Below, piece after piece: positions 23,361 through 35,189 of a stretch of 64,000 nt of DNA. Source of the DNA: Rhyacophila brunnea (taxonomy: Eukaryota; Arthropoda; Insecta; Trichoptera; Rhyacophilidae); contig JAGYXB010001324.1 in NCBI GenBank assembly GCA_022495005.1, positions 682,001 to 746,000 on the forward strand, written 5' to 3'. Every line of letters starts with the position of its first letter. Positions within the stretch are counted from its first letter, which is position 1. A model generated the notes under the pieces. That model saw nothing but the letters and a program-made list of their open reading frames with translations. It ran no database searches and was not told where the DNA came from. The position numbers and the translations under genes are program-made.

Positions 23361-24091
23361 TTAACACGTTGATCGCCATGGGGTCACCGGTGACCGGCAA
23401 AGAAGACCTGCCTTAAAGTTGTTTTACAGCGCCGGCGGGCACGCGCGCAGTGCATTTTTCGATATGCGGTGACCGGCATGGCCCTTTTGTATATTACTGC
23501 CACTTGGCCTGAAAATATATCTTCCCAGTCACAAAATATAGGCTCACTAATGTAAAGAATGTACATTATGAAAAAAAAAAGTTTTCCTTTTAAATTGTAA
23601 ATGTGTTTTTATTGATATAAAAATAAAAATTTAATAGATTTAAAATGTAAGTTATAAAAAATATGTTAATAATAAAAAATAGATTACAAAAATGATTATA
23701 AGGTATGTATACATATATTTCCAGTTTATGTGTATCCAGGTATTATACTACCCAATTTGAAAACTTTTATTCCGTATTTGTGCCTTTTCTGTTTATTATA
23801 CTATCTAAATCTAAATATAATTCGACCGCGAAATGGCACCATGCTCTCGTCAACACATATTGACAGGTAACCGGCGATATGGCCGGCCCGGCGCAATAGA
23901 GTAAATTAACTTGTTGGCGCCGCGACGGACACATGTGGCCGGCACATCATAAAAACCAATATTTACGTAAAAAATCATCAAAATGGAAAAAAACCATTAT
24001 ATTCTTTCATAACTTATCAAATAATACCTTAGAAACAAATAATCATTTTTTAACTATTTTATGTAAAACTAGTTGGCGATCAATGTGTTAA
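23361..24091. mobile_element. TTAA-flanked element, piggyBac-like MITE
   Basis: Both ends abut TTAA: left TTAACACGTTGATCGCCATG and, in reverse, right TTAACACATTGATCGCCAAC. The TTAA target is characteristic of piggyBac. Interior GC-rich patches contain CCGGTGACCGGCA and GGCCGGCCCGGCGC. No transposase was recognised. It sits between the arms of the inverted repeat 22553-24977. Confidence 0.7.
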
Positions 24092-24499
24092 GAAGGTAGC
24101 TTTCCCAACGTGGGGCAATTTCAATGTTTTGGGGGGCAATATGCAAATCATTAATATTTGGTACATTTTTTTGTTAAAAAACGCATTTTTGAAAATATTT
24201 TTTTGATATTGCAACCATGACTTTCCGAGAAATTTACTGTAGCTATTCCCATCATAATATTTAGTTAAATGCGGTGCTTTAGCGATATAAATTATTAGTT
24301 ACTCACAAAAGGAAATCGTTTTGATAATACCACAAACTGTGGAGATTTAACATTAAAATGAGCTAAATTAGTACCTCACATAAAAACACTTTGCAGCTTA
24401 CATCAAGCACAAAGATCGCACTAACTTTCTTCGGAGTTGTAGGTGCATTTAATATAATATACATAGATACTTACTTACGAAAGTTAAATTAAATAATTA

Positions 24500-24977
24500 C
24501 AAGATAAAAAGAACTTTTTAAATACCACGTTTTTAAATTTTCTGTTGAATCATATAAACTTGACTTGACTAGCTTAAACGATCAAAAAATTGTACTTGAT
24601 AGAAATACTGAATGAATATAGAATACTGAAATGTCATTTTGAAATTTCATATTGATTTCCATAGTAACGCACGTATATATTAATAATTTAGTTGCTAAGA
24701 CCCCAGACCCCTAGCAACCAATAATGGTGTTTTACTTTTTACAGATTTCTTCCGAAATAGCTTTTCAAACAAAACAGAATAAACTGAAAATGAATTCATC
24801 TCTACTTAAAGATGGCTAGAAATATTAAAAGAATGCATTGGTGATCTGATATATTCTAAAAGTTTGAAATGTCTAGCTACTCGGGAAGTTAGTTAAAATC
24901 GATTGCAAGATTTGTACTGGATGAGCAACCACCGGACAAATAAGAATACGACCTAATAAAAACGTTGTAAAATAGTA
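24500..24977 (-). repeat. Repeat G, right arm of a long inverted repeat
   Basis: Reverse complement of 22553-22975 with scattered differences; the outer end is AAAACGTTGTAAAATAG. Whether the two arms are one element's long TIRs or two independent insertions is open, because solitary copies exist elsewhere. Confidence 0.75.
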
Positions 24978-25142
24978 TTGCCTATGTGTATTTTTCATTG
25001 GAGGCAATTATAATTTTCAGAATTTGTTAGTTAACTATGAAATTTTGATAGGGGAGAATAATGTCATTGTAGGGGAGGAGATTTTTGAAGCGTTGAAGTG
25101 AAGCATTGCACAAATAAGGCTAGGAAACACTGATACTGAAAC

Positions 25143-25171
25143 GGCGATTATCTAAATTTTAGATAATCGCC
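25143..25171. repeat. Perfect 29-bp palindrome
   Basis: GGCGATTATCTAAA, one T, then its exact reverse complement. Its position in non-coding sequence next to a CTTCGCCACT-type repeat end suggests two joined transposon termini. Confidence 0.6.
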
Positions 25172-26002
25172 TATTATGGAGTCTTCGCCACTGGATCATA
25201 AATTTTGGTCAAAATTTAATAAATTCACTAACACCAGTTGAGTTTGAAACGTCAATTATAATAGATTTTGCCTTTTAAAAAAGCGTATTCATTATTAAAA
25301 ATATATGAGAAAATTTAAAATTTAAATTATCTACGTTTGAAATGTTTTTTGGGAGCCCCTAATATGCATTAGTTCAGGGCTCCTTCAAGCGTAAATTCGA
25401 CACTGAAGTTTTAAGATTCCAATCTAGTATATTATACACACGAAATAAATAATAGTTAAGTACCTAATTATAATATTTTTTCATTTTTGTAATACTAAAA
25501 TATAAAATAGGATTTAAAGTAATAATTATTATAAATGAAAAATAAACAAAACAATTACACAAACATACACAATGAAGTCTGTTCAATAATTAACAATGTT
25601 TTTTTACCGTATATGAACATAGCCTATTTATAATTATTATCTGGCCTTAGCTCATAAATTATGTCAATTGTCGAACACACAATTGGCTTTAATGCACACC
25701 AACCCTATGGACACAAAGGTATGTTTATATTAAACCCATGAAAGGCATAGAAAAAGCTAATTTACATTATAATCGAAACGAAAACTGTTATAAAAGATGG
25801 TTTAGTTTTACGAGCACTGCATTGCATCCAAAACAATCAATTGGCACACCTACATAGTCTCACCATCTCGAATAATTAATATTCCAAATATATTATTACA
25901 TAATCATATACTTATTGATTATTATAATATAAAAGTGACATTTTAAAATTAAATAAACAATTATTTATAATATGTCAAATTGGTGAGACTCCGGTGTAGT
26001 AT
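25172..26002. other. Gene-free AT-rich stretch
   Basis: No features recognised. Confidence 0.45.
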
Positions 26003-26029
26003 AACTTTACTAATAATATTAGTAAAGTT
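26003..26029. promoter_or_regulatory. 27-bp palindrome upstream of a signal exon
   Basis: AACTTTACTAATA, one A, then the exact reverse complement, ending 54 bases before the ATG at 26084. The position is compatible with a promoter-proximal or 5' UTR element. It may equally be chance in AT-rich DNA. Confidence 0.3.
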
Positions 26030-26083
26030 GGTAACTAGATTTGAAAAGATATTATTATTGTCTATAGTTCTGATGTGCACAAG

Positions 26084-26134
26084 ATGGCGGCTAATGTTTG
26101 CAGTATTCTATTGATTACGCTGGCAACATTGCAT
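26084..26134 (+). CDS. Orphan signal-peptide exon 1 (gene 2 or gene 3)
   Basis: Reads MAANVCSILLITLATLH and ends in phase 0 at a consensus GTAAGT donor. Its 51-nt length is identical to the signal exons at 47680 and 57035, which is strong support for a real family exon. Two downstream phase-0 acceptors lead into secreted low-complexity frames: 33512 (7.4 kb away) and 37755 (11.6 kb away). No other convincing signal exon was found upstream of either, so the exon may serve one of them, or both by alternative splicing. RNA evidence is needed to choose. Confidence 0.65.
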
Positions 26135-26690
26135 GTAAGTAAACAAACATAATTATCATTATGACGTCTTTATCTTTTATCCGACACTCTGGCCTGTCAT
26201 CTCTGCTCTGACATATCGAAAGTTTATACATTCACTATCGACACTGTAACCTAAGTAATGATGCCATAAATAAATTCGGCTAACGCCTGTCAACATCTAT
26301 AAGTCGAGTGGTGGTGATGACCTCGAATTGAATTGCAAATCTGCAGCCCTATGTTATAACTTGTGATATGAAGTCACCCGACGACATGACGTAATTGTGA
26401 CGTAAGCCAATATACGCTCGAGGCAAGCCGCCCAACGCACATGGCTCACCATAGATATTCTTATGCTGAAACACCTATTTGTGTATGGGGACAATGAATA
26501 ACGCCAGTATTTGAGTAGCGTTACTTTCTCGAATGCTATTATCACTCCGGTAGTACGTCACAATGACGTCATATGACGTCATGTCGACTGGGCGACTTCA
26601 ACTCGCATGTTATAACGTAGGGCTGCTGTTCGCTTTATCTTGGCTAAATTTGATACACCTCCGACGATACAAATATTAGATTCAATTCGT
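26135..26690. other. Intron sequence
   Basis: No repeat or coding features were recognised. A GACGTCATATGACGTCATG run of CRE-like palindromes is visible at about 26564-26582. Confidence 0.4.
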
Positions 26691-26699
26691 CATAGGTAT

Positions 26700-26785
26700 A
26701 CCGATAGCTCAGAGGCTAAAAGCACTCATGAGGACAGGGAAATACGTTAGGATTAAGTCCCACTTGGTCTGTTTTTTTTTCAAAT
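26700..26785 (+). mobile_element. Third tRNA-like SINE head
   Basis: CCGATAGCTCAGAGGCTAAA has a good A box (TAGCTCAGAGG). About 35 bases later AGGATTAAGTCCCACTTGG is a degraded B box, followed by a T-run. A short tRNA-derived fragment, not a functional tRNA. Confidence 0.45.
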
Positions 26786-26834
26786 ACCTACGTAAGATTC
26801 TGATGTGTTTTAAGATGAGGTATTTTTAATTACG

Positions 26835-27050
26835 CCCACGATAGCCGAGCGGCTTACGCATTGGCTTATAACGTCGTGTGGTCCCAGGTTTGCATCTTGG
26901 GTCTAGAAAATATATATAAATATTGTTTTTCAATTTGTGTTTGGACTCGAGTATGGACCTAATAGGTTGTGCAAGTGGCTAACATCCATTTCTTGTCGAA
27001 ATATCATAAATCTGTTACTAAAAATCTCCACTTCTCCACTGGGGACTCAT
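26835..27050 (+). mobile_element. SINE family S, copy 2
   Basis: Head CCCACGATAGCCGAGCGGCT, B-box region AGGTTTGCATCTTGGGTC (degraded), then TTTTTCAATTTGTGTTTGG and GTATGGACCTAATAGGTTG. The 3' end has decayed after TTTCTTGTCGAAA. Confidence 0.8.
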
Positions 27051-27469
27051 ATTATTATCTTCTGGACTCATACTATTTTTTTTTAATAAAACTTTTATTC
27101 AATGCATAAATCACAAAATTTAAAAATGTAGCATTCGTTATTGAATATAATATAATTAGAAAAACCACAGACCTATTTATTTGAAAAATATGTTTGATAA
27201 ATTAGTAAGTATGTTTTTGAGGTGTTTAATTATGTAAAATAAATGAGTTTTATTTGGTAGGTGCGTAATTTTTCCAAAAAACTTATAATAATAATATATT
27301 AAAATATACCTACTATTATAATACTTAGTTCAAATCTATGGAAACTATGTAGGTATTTGGTAAATCAAGCGTATCAGTTGATTGTTCTCCCCAAGTATTA
27401 GTTAATTATTGATTCATCCAGATTGTCTCCATCCATTGGACTTCCGAGCTCTTGATTATTATTAATAAC

Positions 27470-27755
27470 GGTTTAGTAGCCCAACTCTGTCTAATAGGCC
27501 ATCCATGGACTGAAAACGTATGCGGTTTCGAACCGTGTGGCATACTAAGCTTATCTTTTCTGTTCATGGAAATATATTTTCACAAAGTGTATTATAAGCA
27601 TTTGATCGTATCCGTTTATACCATACACTTACACTTACAAATTTAGTGAAAATATATTTTCTTGAACAAAAATCAATAGTTTAGTATGACACACGGATCT
27701 TAGCCGCATACAGTTTCAGTCCATGGATGGCCTCTAAGTAGAATAATTCCACGCG
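27470..27755. mobile_element. Foldback element of about 285 bp
   Basis: The left GGCCATCCATGGACTGAAAA followed by CGTATGCGGTTTCGAACCGT is matched in reverse by the right arm near 27655-27745, including GAAAATATATTTTC at the inner end. The arms of about 130 bp make it nearly a complete hairpin. No coding capacity. Confidence 0.7.
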
Positions 27756-27767
27756 TCCCTCTATGTC

Positions 27768-28587
27768 TAGGGATTCCAATACCGAATGAATATATCAATA
27801 CCGGTATTTCGGTGTTTCTTATTAAATACCGATATTCGTCAAAACATATTATAGAAAAAAAAGAAGTACCTATCAATAAATATAATTATAAAATATATTT
27901 AAAAAACTATTTTATAGCAACCTTAAGTTCCTACGTACATTTATTATTTTTGTTTCTTTGTTAAACACCACAACAGGTCATGAAGCCCAATTAGAGTGGC
28001 AAAACTCCCAGGCTTGACGAATTTACGTATTAGATTATGTAAATATATTTTGACCTCACCGGGAATCGAACACGAAACTCACGGGGGGAAGCACTGCATC
28101 ACGAGAGAATATGTTAATTTTTAAAAATACTATAAATCCGGGGACAGGAAAATCTCTCTCAAATTTCATGATTGTTGGAAGTTCTATCAACGTTGCATCA
28201 ATAGTGTTATTAGATTTATAGTATATAGATATTAGTATTAGAATAATTGGAAATATTTGCCACGAATGTTTTCTTTTTCGATATAATTATGTTCTCAACT
28301 CATCGCGACCATTCTATAAGTATATTTGAGAGATTTTGTTTGACATTTGTTGGTTTCAGTCATATATATTTGCATTTTGGCAACATAAAATTTATACACT
28401 AAATTTAATATACTCACAATATAGTAGTAAGTAATGATAAACAAACATTAAATTCATTTTCGAAAAACATAGACGTGTATTGTTTCTTAATACCGAAAAT
28501 TCCGGTATTTTTGATTTTTGAAACCGGTATTTCGGTATCGATTAATAATTAAATACCGGTTTTGAAATAACGGTATTGCAATCCCTA
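27768..28587. mobile_element. hAT-type MITE with CCGGTATT-rich ends
   Basis: Termini TAGGGATTCCAATACCGAAT and, in reverse, TAGGGATTGCAATACCGTTA. A perfect 8-bp duplication TCTATGTC lies at 27760-27767 and 28588-28595. The ends contain repeated ACCGGTATT motifs. It is related in terminal sequence to 20529-21303 and to the fragment at 12527. Confidence 0.9.
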
Positions 28588-28939
28588 TCTATGTCAGTTA
28601 AAAAGGAACAGTTACTCAAATTTGTCTTGCATATTCGGCTATTGCGACCAATCCATGGGGGATAAATATTTATGCCTTTAAGTAATGCGTAAAGAGAAAG
28701 GGTGACTTTTCAACTGAACTCAACCGAAGTAAAAGTAGAAATTATAACATGAATATTCACTCTATAGTGCAAGATGTTACAAATAAGTTCATGTGAATTT
28801 ATTCCTCTTACGTTTCAATGACAACCTTGTCTGACGCTTTTGACGCATTTATGGTCTGCGTTCAAAAGGTTGTATACCTATATAGGGCTAGTGTGTGGAT
28901 ATCATAATCACGGAAGACAAAAAAACATACTTAACAGTG

Positions 28940-29250
28940 AATCCAAAAACTAGGAATCATAATTCAATGCAAAAGAATAAAAACACAAATTCTTTGCCCA
29001 TGTCACGCGTAAGCACGAAGGTATATTAAATTATAAAAAAAAAAAATTATAAGGGAGACGATAAAGGGTAAATTATAATCAATTGTTAGGTAAATAAGAG
29101 AGAGACTGATTTAATCACAAGTAGAAGATAATCGCAAAGAATAATATTTGAAACTAGTCTTGTCATCTTCATAAGAAGAGCGAAACCTGACTTCCTTCAC
29201 ATATGTCGAAGATCTTCGGTACTTCTAGTATAGCATGGTAGCACCATCTA
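28940..29250 (+). pseudogene. RTE-like LINE C-terminal remnant
   Basis: One frame reads KHKFFAHVTRKHEGIL, matching the K-x-x-F-x-G-H-V-x-R-x-x-x-x-L block after the reverse transcriptase core of RTE-type LINEs. Degraded Arg-rich sequence with stops follows. A further related scrap continues to about 29500. Confidence 0.6.
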
Positions 29251-29555
29251 ATCAGTGAACTTATGGTATTCCTCTTCTTCTACATCCTGTTAGAGATCAC
29301 TCGTTTTGCAGGTATTATTGTTGTTTATATACTGTGTAGATGAAATAGTCAGCATAGTCTTCTCGTAATTAAGAAGGTAAAGGCTGGACGCATTATAAAT
29401 GTCATACAGGAGGCGGATGCTGAGAGCTTCATGGATGGCTAAACGAATCAATGATTCCATAATAAGCGAAATTCAGATTGGAGACTCTTCTCGGTTTATC
29501 TTCGCCAGACTCTCCAACTTTTTGTCATGTAGCCATACTCGGAATACCGCCTTTT

Positions 29556-29700
29556 GATTGCCATAGTAACGCACGTATATATTAATAATTTATTTGCTAG
29601 GACCACCCGCTTAGCAACCAATTATAGTCTTTTACGGATTTTTCTGAAATAACTTTTGATACAAAACAGAATTAACTGAAAATGAATTCAATTCTGCTTA
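29556..29700 (-). repeat. Repeat G partial copy
   Basis: CATAGTAACGCACGTATATA through GAACTGAAAATGAATTCA-like sequence, matching 24655-24805. Confidence 0.65.
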
Positions 29701-29717
29701 TTCAATACTGACAAAGT

Positions 29718-29963
29718 TTTTTTTTCGACCATGTCCGATCCTGATAGAATCATAATATGGGCCTCCACAGGTGGACGTTTGTATTGATAGATTTTTTGTT
29801 TTTTTTTTTACGAGAAATGGATGTCAGCCACTTGCTCAGCCTATTAGGTCCATACCCTGACACACACAAATTGAAAAACAATATGTGTACTTGCCAGACC
29901 CAGGATTCGAATCTGGGACCCACGGCTTTATAGTCTAACGTTTAAGCCGCGCGGCCACCGTGG
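29718..29963 (-). mobile_element. SINE family S, copy 3
   Basis: A complete minus-strand copy: poly-T and CGACCATGTCCGATCCTGA at the left, AACCTATTAGGTCCATACC-type core, then the B box GATTCGAATCTGGGACCC (reverse) and GCGCGGCCACCGTGGGTG head at the right. Confidence 0.85.
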
Positions 29964-29967
29964 GTGG

Positions 29968-30045
29968 GTGGACAAAGTTTAGTGTACACTATTTATGTCG
30001 GATCTCAACAGTCTACCCCCCCCCCCCCACCCTACGGCACTGTTA
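29968..30045 (+). repeat. Family B fragment with poly-C
   Basis: GACAAAGTTTAGTGTACAC, TATGTCGGATCTCAACAG, then an expanded run of Cs and CACCCTACGGCACT. Confidence 0.6.
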
Positions 30046-31489
30046 GGAGGATGACAATCTGGAAGAACTAATGATCGAAGAAGACGAGAAAGAGCTTCCT
30101 CCAGATAGACGAGCCAAATGCAAAATCTAAAACGCAGAAGACTGTCCGGTTTTGTTTGAATTAAGCGTTCATATTTGTCTTTTAAGACACTCATAGTTGG
30201 CTCTCGTATTTGCATTTTCCAACTGTATCAATATAATAATATCTCAAACCATTATTAAATTGTATGGAATAATTATTATGTATGTTCATAAAAGTCTAAC
30301 CAATATATTATCATTTGTAATGTCATGCTAATTGTTTTTCATGAATGGATATTGTTAGCTGACACATTGTCCCCAAATAATGACGATGCACACACACTAA
30401 TAATTGATAATTGATATGTACCTACCTAAATAGTTTTTATGATACGATCTAAAATTAAAGTGATTCGATATTATATACTTTGTTACCTTTCGAATATGTT
30501 AATAAAAAAGAAACAGGCTCAGAACCCCTTAAAAAGGTAGTGAGATATAGCCTAAACATCAATAAGTATTACTTCAGAAAAGAAAAAGGACGTAACCCTC
30601 AGTTTTTCAAAACAGGTTCTATTTAATAACAACGTTGTATACGACCAAATACAAATTGTGTCCAAAAGATGTAAGCTGCAGATGCCGATTTATTATCTAA
30701 ATTTAATTGGAAATTAAAAAACAAAGTAAGAAAAACGACTTAACTATCATTTTTGTTGGTTTTTCTATAAATAACTCAATAATTGATATCAGACTAGAAA
30801 TATTATAAAAAGCAAATTATTAATTATCATTCACTTCAACGTTATATTTATTGTTTACACTTTGACCGAAAACCACAGCAAAAATGTTTTTGTGCCTCCT
30901 GTAAAATGTGATCTGTGTGGATTACGTCCTCTTCCCTTTATACAGTCAATATGTAAGTGATAGCACAAAAATCCACTAGGCTAGGGCATTCAATCCGGAC
31001 GGAAAATACTACCCAGGTTTTTTGCAAATAACTAACCGGTTAAAATAATATTTAAACCGTCAGATTAAAAAAAATGTGTATACCTACTTTTAATTTATCA
31101 GTTAAAATAATTTCTACCTGGTAATTTATCTGTATATACTTTTTACAAAATATGTAAATAGGTAAATAAAGGTAGAAGGAAGGACGTTGTATGATATTTT
31201 TTTAGTATGAATAATTGCACATGCGATGTCAACATAGTTAAGTATTTTTGATTTTGGGAAATTCTCCCAGCTCTAGCAATAAAAATAATTCTTGTGTATT
31301 TTTACATAATTTTATTATATTTTTGTTCATTCAAATAATATTTATTAATAATTCGGTTGGTTAACCGCGTAAAATTACCTGATTTTAAGAACGCGCTATT
31401 ATCCGGTTAACCAATTTTGGTTTAAAATAGCTTGGGTGCTCTACACTTGATCTATTTACATTACTTGGTTCAGTTCATACTCAACTGCA
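30046..31489. other. Gene-free stretch
   Basis: No coding exon was recognised. Minus-strand frames near 30.1 kb have no recognised motif. The rest is AT-rich. Confidence 0.45.
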
Positions 31490-31497
31490 GTAGCGCA

Positions 31498-33433
31498 CTC
31501 AGGATTCAGTATTGGGGGGATCCCAAGGAGGAGAATGTAAATTTGTCCCATAGGCTCTTTTTCTTCTTCATATAATTATTTTTACATATTTTTACAATAC
31601 ACGGCGGCATATTTGTACAGTTTCTTCTAGTTTTTATTAAATTGAAGACATAGTGGCGGCAACCGTTGAACCGTTCAGCGACCGTGCTGGAAATGTGCGC
31701 CTAGTACCTAAATAAATAAAATTAAATAAAAAAGCCTTTTTATTTCTTATAAACAAAAAAAGTAAATGACAGTGAATTGACTATATCTAATGTATGTATA
31801 ACCTATGATTATATCTATTATGTATATATATATATATATATCTATCTATGATTATAATATTATCTATTTATTATCTAGTTTATATAATATTAATTATTAT
31901 CATTTTTATATTTTTGTATAATACATATAATATATTAAGATTTTTATTTTGTATATAGTACTATAAAATAAAGTTTATATTAAACAGTGCTATGTAACAT
32001 TTATATTAGTATATATTTTTGTATTTGTAACTTAAATAATATTTTTAATGCTAAGATACTAGTTTGTTTGGTTTGTAAGAACCCCTCTTCGGGTGAAGGC
32101 CTCCTCCAAAGAAAGAAATCCCACTGGAATCTGTCTTTGGCTATTTGTAGCCAAATTGGGCCCGCTGTTTTTGTGATGTCGTCTAGCCATCTCACATGAG
32201 GTCTTCCTCTGTGTAGCGTTTCCCTTTTGTTACGTTGTAGGTTAATATGTAAAGCTTGGTTGGTGGGATAGATGCAAGGTTTGTTAGCCTGGTTGTATTT
32301 TTCTTTGGAGGGTTACGGTCGTGATCTTCCTCAGTGACCAGCCGTATTGAAAGATAGTTTTTGTTTCTTGTTATAATATGTTCATGTATGAGATCTTCGT
32401 GGGAGGGGTGGGTTGGTTGCTATGTGTTCTTGTCTTTGTTGACGCTATCGTTGTGCGTCTAGTACATATGCTAAAATATTACTCAAATAATATCAGCTGT
32501 GCTACCCGCTTAGTCTAGACGAGAGCTTTAATATTTATGCCGAATTCCACTGAAAAAAAAGTTCTTTTGATTTACACCACCACCGACTGTAGTGGGTGTA
32601 GTCGTTCTTTTCGCCAAATGTTTATCGTCGATTTTTGGTTTTTTAATATTGAGGTTCCAAAATATTAATTTAAAATGGAAAAAAAGGATTATTGCATTTA
32701 ACTTATACACAAACCTACTCAACACAACACAGCCTTATTTCTCGTTTATCGGTCTTTTGTCTATTGCACTCGGTGTACCTACACCATGGCCCCCACATCT
32801 TGAAACGGGCCCCCTACCTACCGCTAAGATTAAAGGCAGTGTGAAACACTACATAAACGGTTTTCAAATTCTGTTTTTGTTCAAATTTAGGGTACTTATA
32901 CAGTGAATTATGAGCAATTTTTAATACATCTACATCAATAATGGAGCTGTCGAGTATCGACACATAATAATCGGAAAATATAATGCATAATTATATAATT
33001 TAAAATGTCCATGGCTATGAAGCATGATAGCGCAGGCGACTTTTTTTTTTTTTACTAAAAAAGCTAATTTATGATGCGTGTTTATCTCAATTATCTGGTC
33101 AACCCGACACGCTGGGCCCCCAGGCTAGAGCCCTGTCAACCCTCCCCAGCCATGACCTACACCACTCCAGAATTCGAGTGGACACCGAGAATTTTTTGAC
33201 AGTTCCATTAGGGATTGAGTTCTAAAAAAATCCGACATTAGTGTTTCGAAATTTTTGTGTTCGAAATTAAAATCTAAGATTTTTTTCTAAAAAGGGTGAT
33301 GGAGAATTACATATCATATTTTTGCCATAATTTTTATAGTTTATTGGCTTTCAATTTCAATGTTTAAAATCATTCTGATATTTTTTTATGTTTGGGGGGT
33401 GCCAGGGTCTCTTGACCCCTGTGTGCGCCACTG
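31498..33433. mobile_element. Probable hAT-type element carrying a LINE fragment
   Basis: Left CAGTAGCGCACTCAGGA and, in reverse, right CAGTGGCGCACACAGGGG resemble hAT ends. Flanks CTCAACTG and ATCAACGG agree at 6 of 8 bases. The interior includes a (TA)n run at 31808-31840 and LINE debris at 32080-32480. The pairing is less certain than for the other hAT elements. It ends 78 bases before the gene 2 exon. Confidence 0.5.
32080..32480 (-). pseudogene. RTE-like LINE C-terminal fragment
   Basis: The minus strand reads RWLDDITKTAGPIWLQIAKD followed by RFQWDFFLWRRPSPEEGF. It matches the conserved KRWxDDIxKxAGxxWxQxAxDRxxWxxL tail of RTE-type LINE proteins, with frame decay after RFQW. Confidence 0.7.
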
Positions 33434-33511
33434 ATCAACGGTTAAAATCTGCATTAGGTATATATTATTATAATATGTATTATTTTCATAATATTCCCCA
33501 TTACGTTTCAG

Positions 33512-33871
33512 ATGACCATAGCAAGACCCCATAGCAACGTGCAATGCTGTACGTTTCATTCAACCTATCAACATTCATCACCACCGTGTGGATGCAGAAC
33601 CGTCCATAACATTTCACCACAATATGGATATAGAAATATCCATATTTCACCACCATACGGACACATTAATGTCCACAATTCGCCGCCATATAGAAGCGCC
33701 AATCTTCATAATATCCGGCCACCATGTGGATGCAGAAATGTTCATATTTCACCACCGCAAGGCTGCCGACATCATTTAATGGGAGCAGTGCATCAAAACA
33801 AGATCATTTTCCATCAGAATCATCAAGGAAGACCGGTGAATCTAAATATGGAGCCAATGATCATTATATGA
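33512..33871 (+). CDS. Pro/His/Cys repeat secreted protein, last exon (gene 2)
   Basis: A TTACGTTTCAG acceptor is followed at once by a 119-codon open frame with a stop. The first ATG is the first codon of the exon, so the true start is probably an upstream signal exon (26084-26134 is the candidate). The protein has five imperfect 11-12-residue repeats of the form PPxGxxNxHIS, for example PPYGHINVHNS and PPCGCRNVHIS, encoded by 33-36-bp DNA repeats. A His/Asn-rich C-terminal tail (VHQNKIIFHQNHQG) follows. AATAAA lies 51 bases after the stop (33922). The composition fits a secreted structural protein in the same class as its neighbours. No known family. Confidence 0.6.
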   Translation: MTIARPHSNVQCCTFHSTYQHSSPPCGCRTVHNISPQYGYRNIHISPPYGHINVHNSPPYRSANLHNIRPPCGCRNVHISPPQGCRHHLMGAVHQNKIIFHQNHQGRPVNLNMEPMIII

Positions 33872-33993
33872 ATATATTAGATTAAATTTATGCTGAAAGC
33901 AACTAATCTATAATATTTAATAATAAAACATCAGTTAACATTCGATTGAGTAATCATGTAGTTTAGATAGGACGCGTTCAGAACCATTAACCA

Positions 33994-34777
33994 GAAGGCG
34001 TACGTGCTCAGCGTGGGTGAAAATGGAGCTCTATTTCTATTTTCAAAGCATGATCCTGGACATACCTTAAACGTTGTAAATATCTAATTTAATAATCTCA
34101 TCTATTTATATAATTTTGAAGCCTTATTATCCGTTATATTTATTTTAAACATTAGATGACTGCATAAAGTATTTTTATTACATAAAATAGTATTTTTTTA
34201 AACCTCTCGCTCTAATGTTTTAGAATATAGTCATATTTCAGTACATAAATGTGCAGTGGTGTTAAGATTTTTTACATTTATTCATTTTTAAACGCATTTA
34301 TAAAACCATCAGTATAATTTATATCGATATTATTATAGTGAAATATTTACGATAAAAAAATACATTGATAATCTCTGTGATCCCAAATTTGACAAGAATT
34401 GGGCATTTTATTATTCAAAAAACACATTTGAAGAAAATTCTAAAGATACTCATTATAAGATATGTCTTTGACCATTCAAGTGTGATAAACATCCTACGAA
34501 TAATGATTGCTTTATAATAATAATTGACCTAAGAATAAGGTAGTGTTTTTTTTGAAATACGCCATTTCTTTTTGGCATTCCCCAGTGGTTAAGCTACAAC
34601 ATACGGCCGTAGCCATAAATTGACAAACTATAATTGAAGTAGAGAGTAAAATTATGTTAACGCGCGTGTTTGAACATGTTCCCAACCGATTTTTTTTTTA
34701 AAACGGTACATTTTCTAACACACCAATCTCAAAATCTTACTCCATTTTGACCTACGCTGAGCATGTCACCCCTCAAG
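33994..34777 (+). mobile_element. Non-autonomous DNA element, family A, copy 2
   Basis: Left GGCGTACGTGCTCAGCGTGG and, in reverse, right GGGTGACATGCTCAGCGTAG form TIRs of about 30 bp continuing into AAAATGGAG. Collinear with 986-1715. No ORF. Confidence 0.8.
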
Positions 34778-34825
34778 TTAAAAATTTATATAATGTTTGA
34801 GGGTTTCATGGTTGTTTTCATCGTA

Positions 34826-35188
34826 GTAGATTTTTGGGTTTTCACCGTGTGTCCTTCTTCCTTCTTTACTCGACGTTTCGGGTTCGTTCCAGAGGCTATT
34901 ATCAAGAGATGTTTTATGATGAAAATGTAGTGTAGGTATATGAATACAAACGTTGCTCTAAGAATGTCAAAAGGAATCCGATTAGCTACTAGTAATGTGT
35001 CAATCGTGTCGACTAGAGAAACCGGCTTGAATATTGGGTTTTGCTGATAGTGCCGAAAGCCACAACTTTTTAACCGTAATCCATCATCCCTTATAATATT
35101 TTCAGGGTTTCTATGGATTTCAAACGTCGAAACATCGAGTAAAGAAGGAAGAACGACACACTGTGGAAACCCAAAAATCTACTACGGT
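34826..35188. mobile_element. Foldback element
   Basis: Left GTAGTAGATTTTTGGGTTTT, then CACCGTGTGTCC and TTCTTTACTCGACGTTTCGG, is matched in reverse at about 35115-35188. The CGACGTTTCGG motif with a stretch about pairing ATTATCAAGAG is often seen at the ends of Penelope-like retroelements; this assignment is tentative. Confidence 0.55.
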
Positions 35189-35189
35189 T

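Noticed and set aside
29263..29341. Hydrophobic frame MVFLFFYILLEITRFA before GGTATT
   Set aside because: It sits next to RTE-like LINE debris and its donor would be phase 1, which leads to an early stop at 33512 and the wrong frame at 37755.
33357..33433. Hydrophobic frame MFKIILIFFYVWGVPGS just before the gene 2 exon
   Set aside because: It lies in the terminal part of the probable hAT element 31498-33433; the only in-phase donor (GTGCCA) is poor and the intron would be only about 115 bp.
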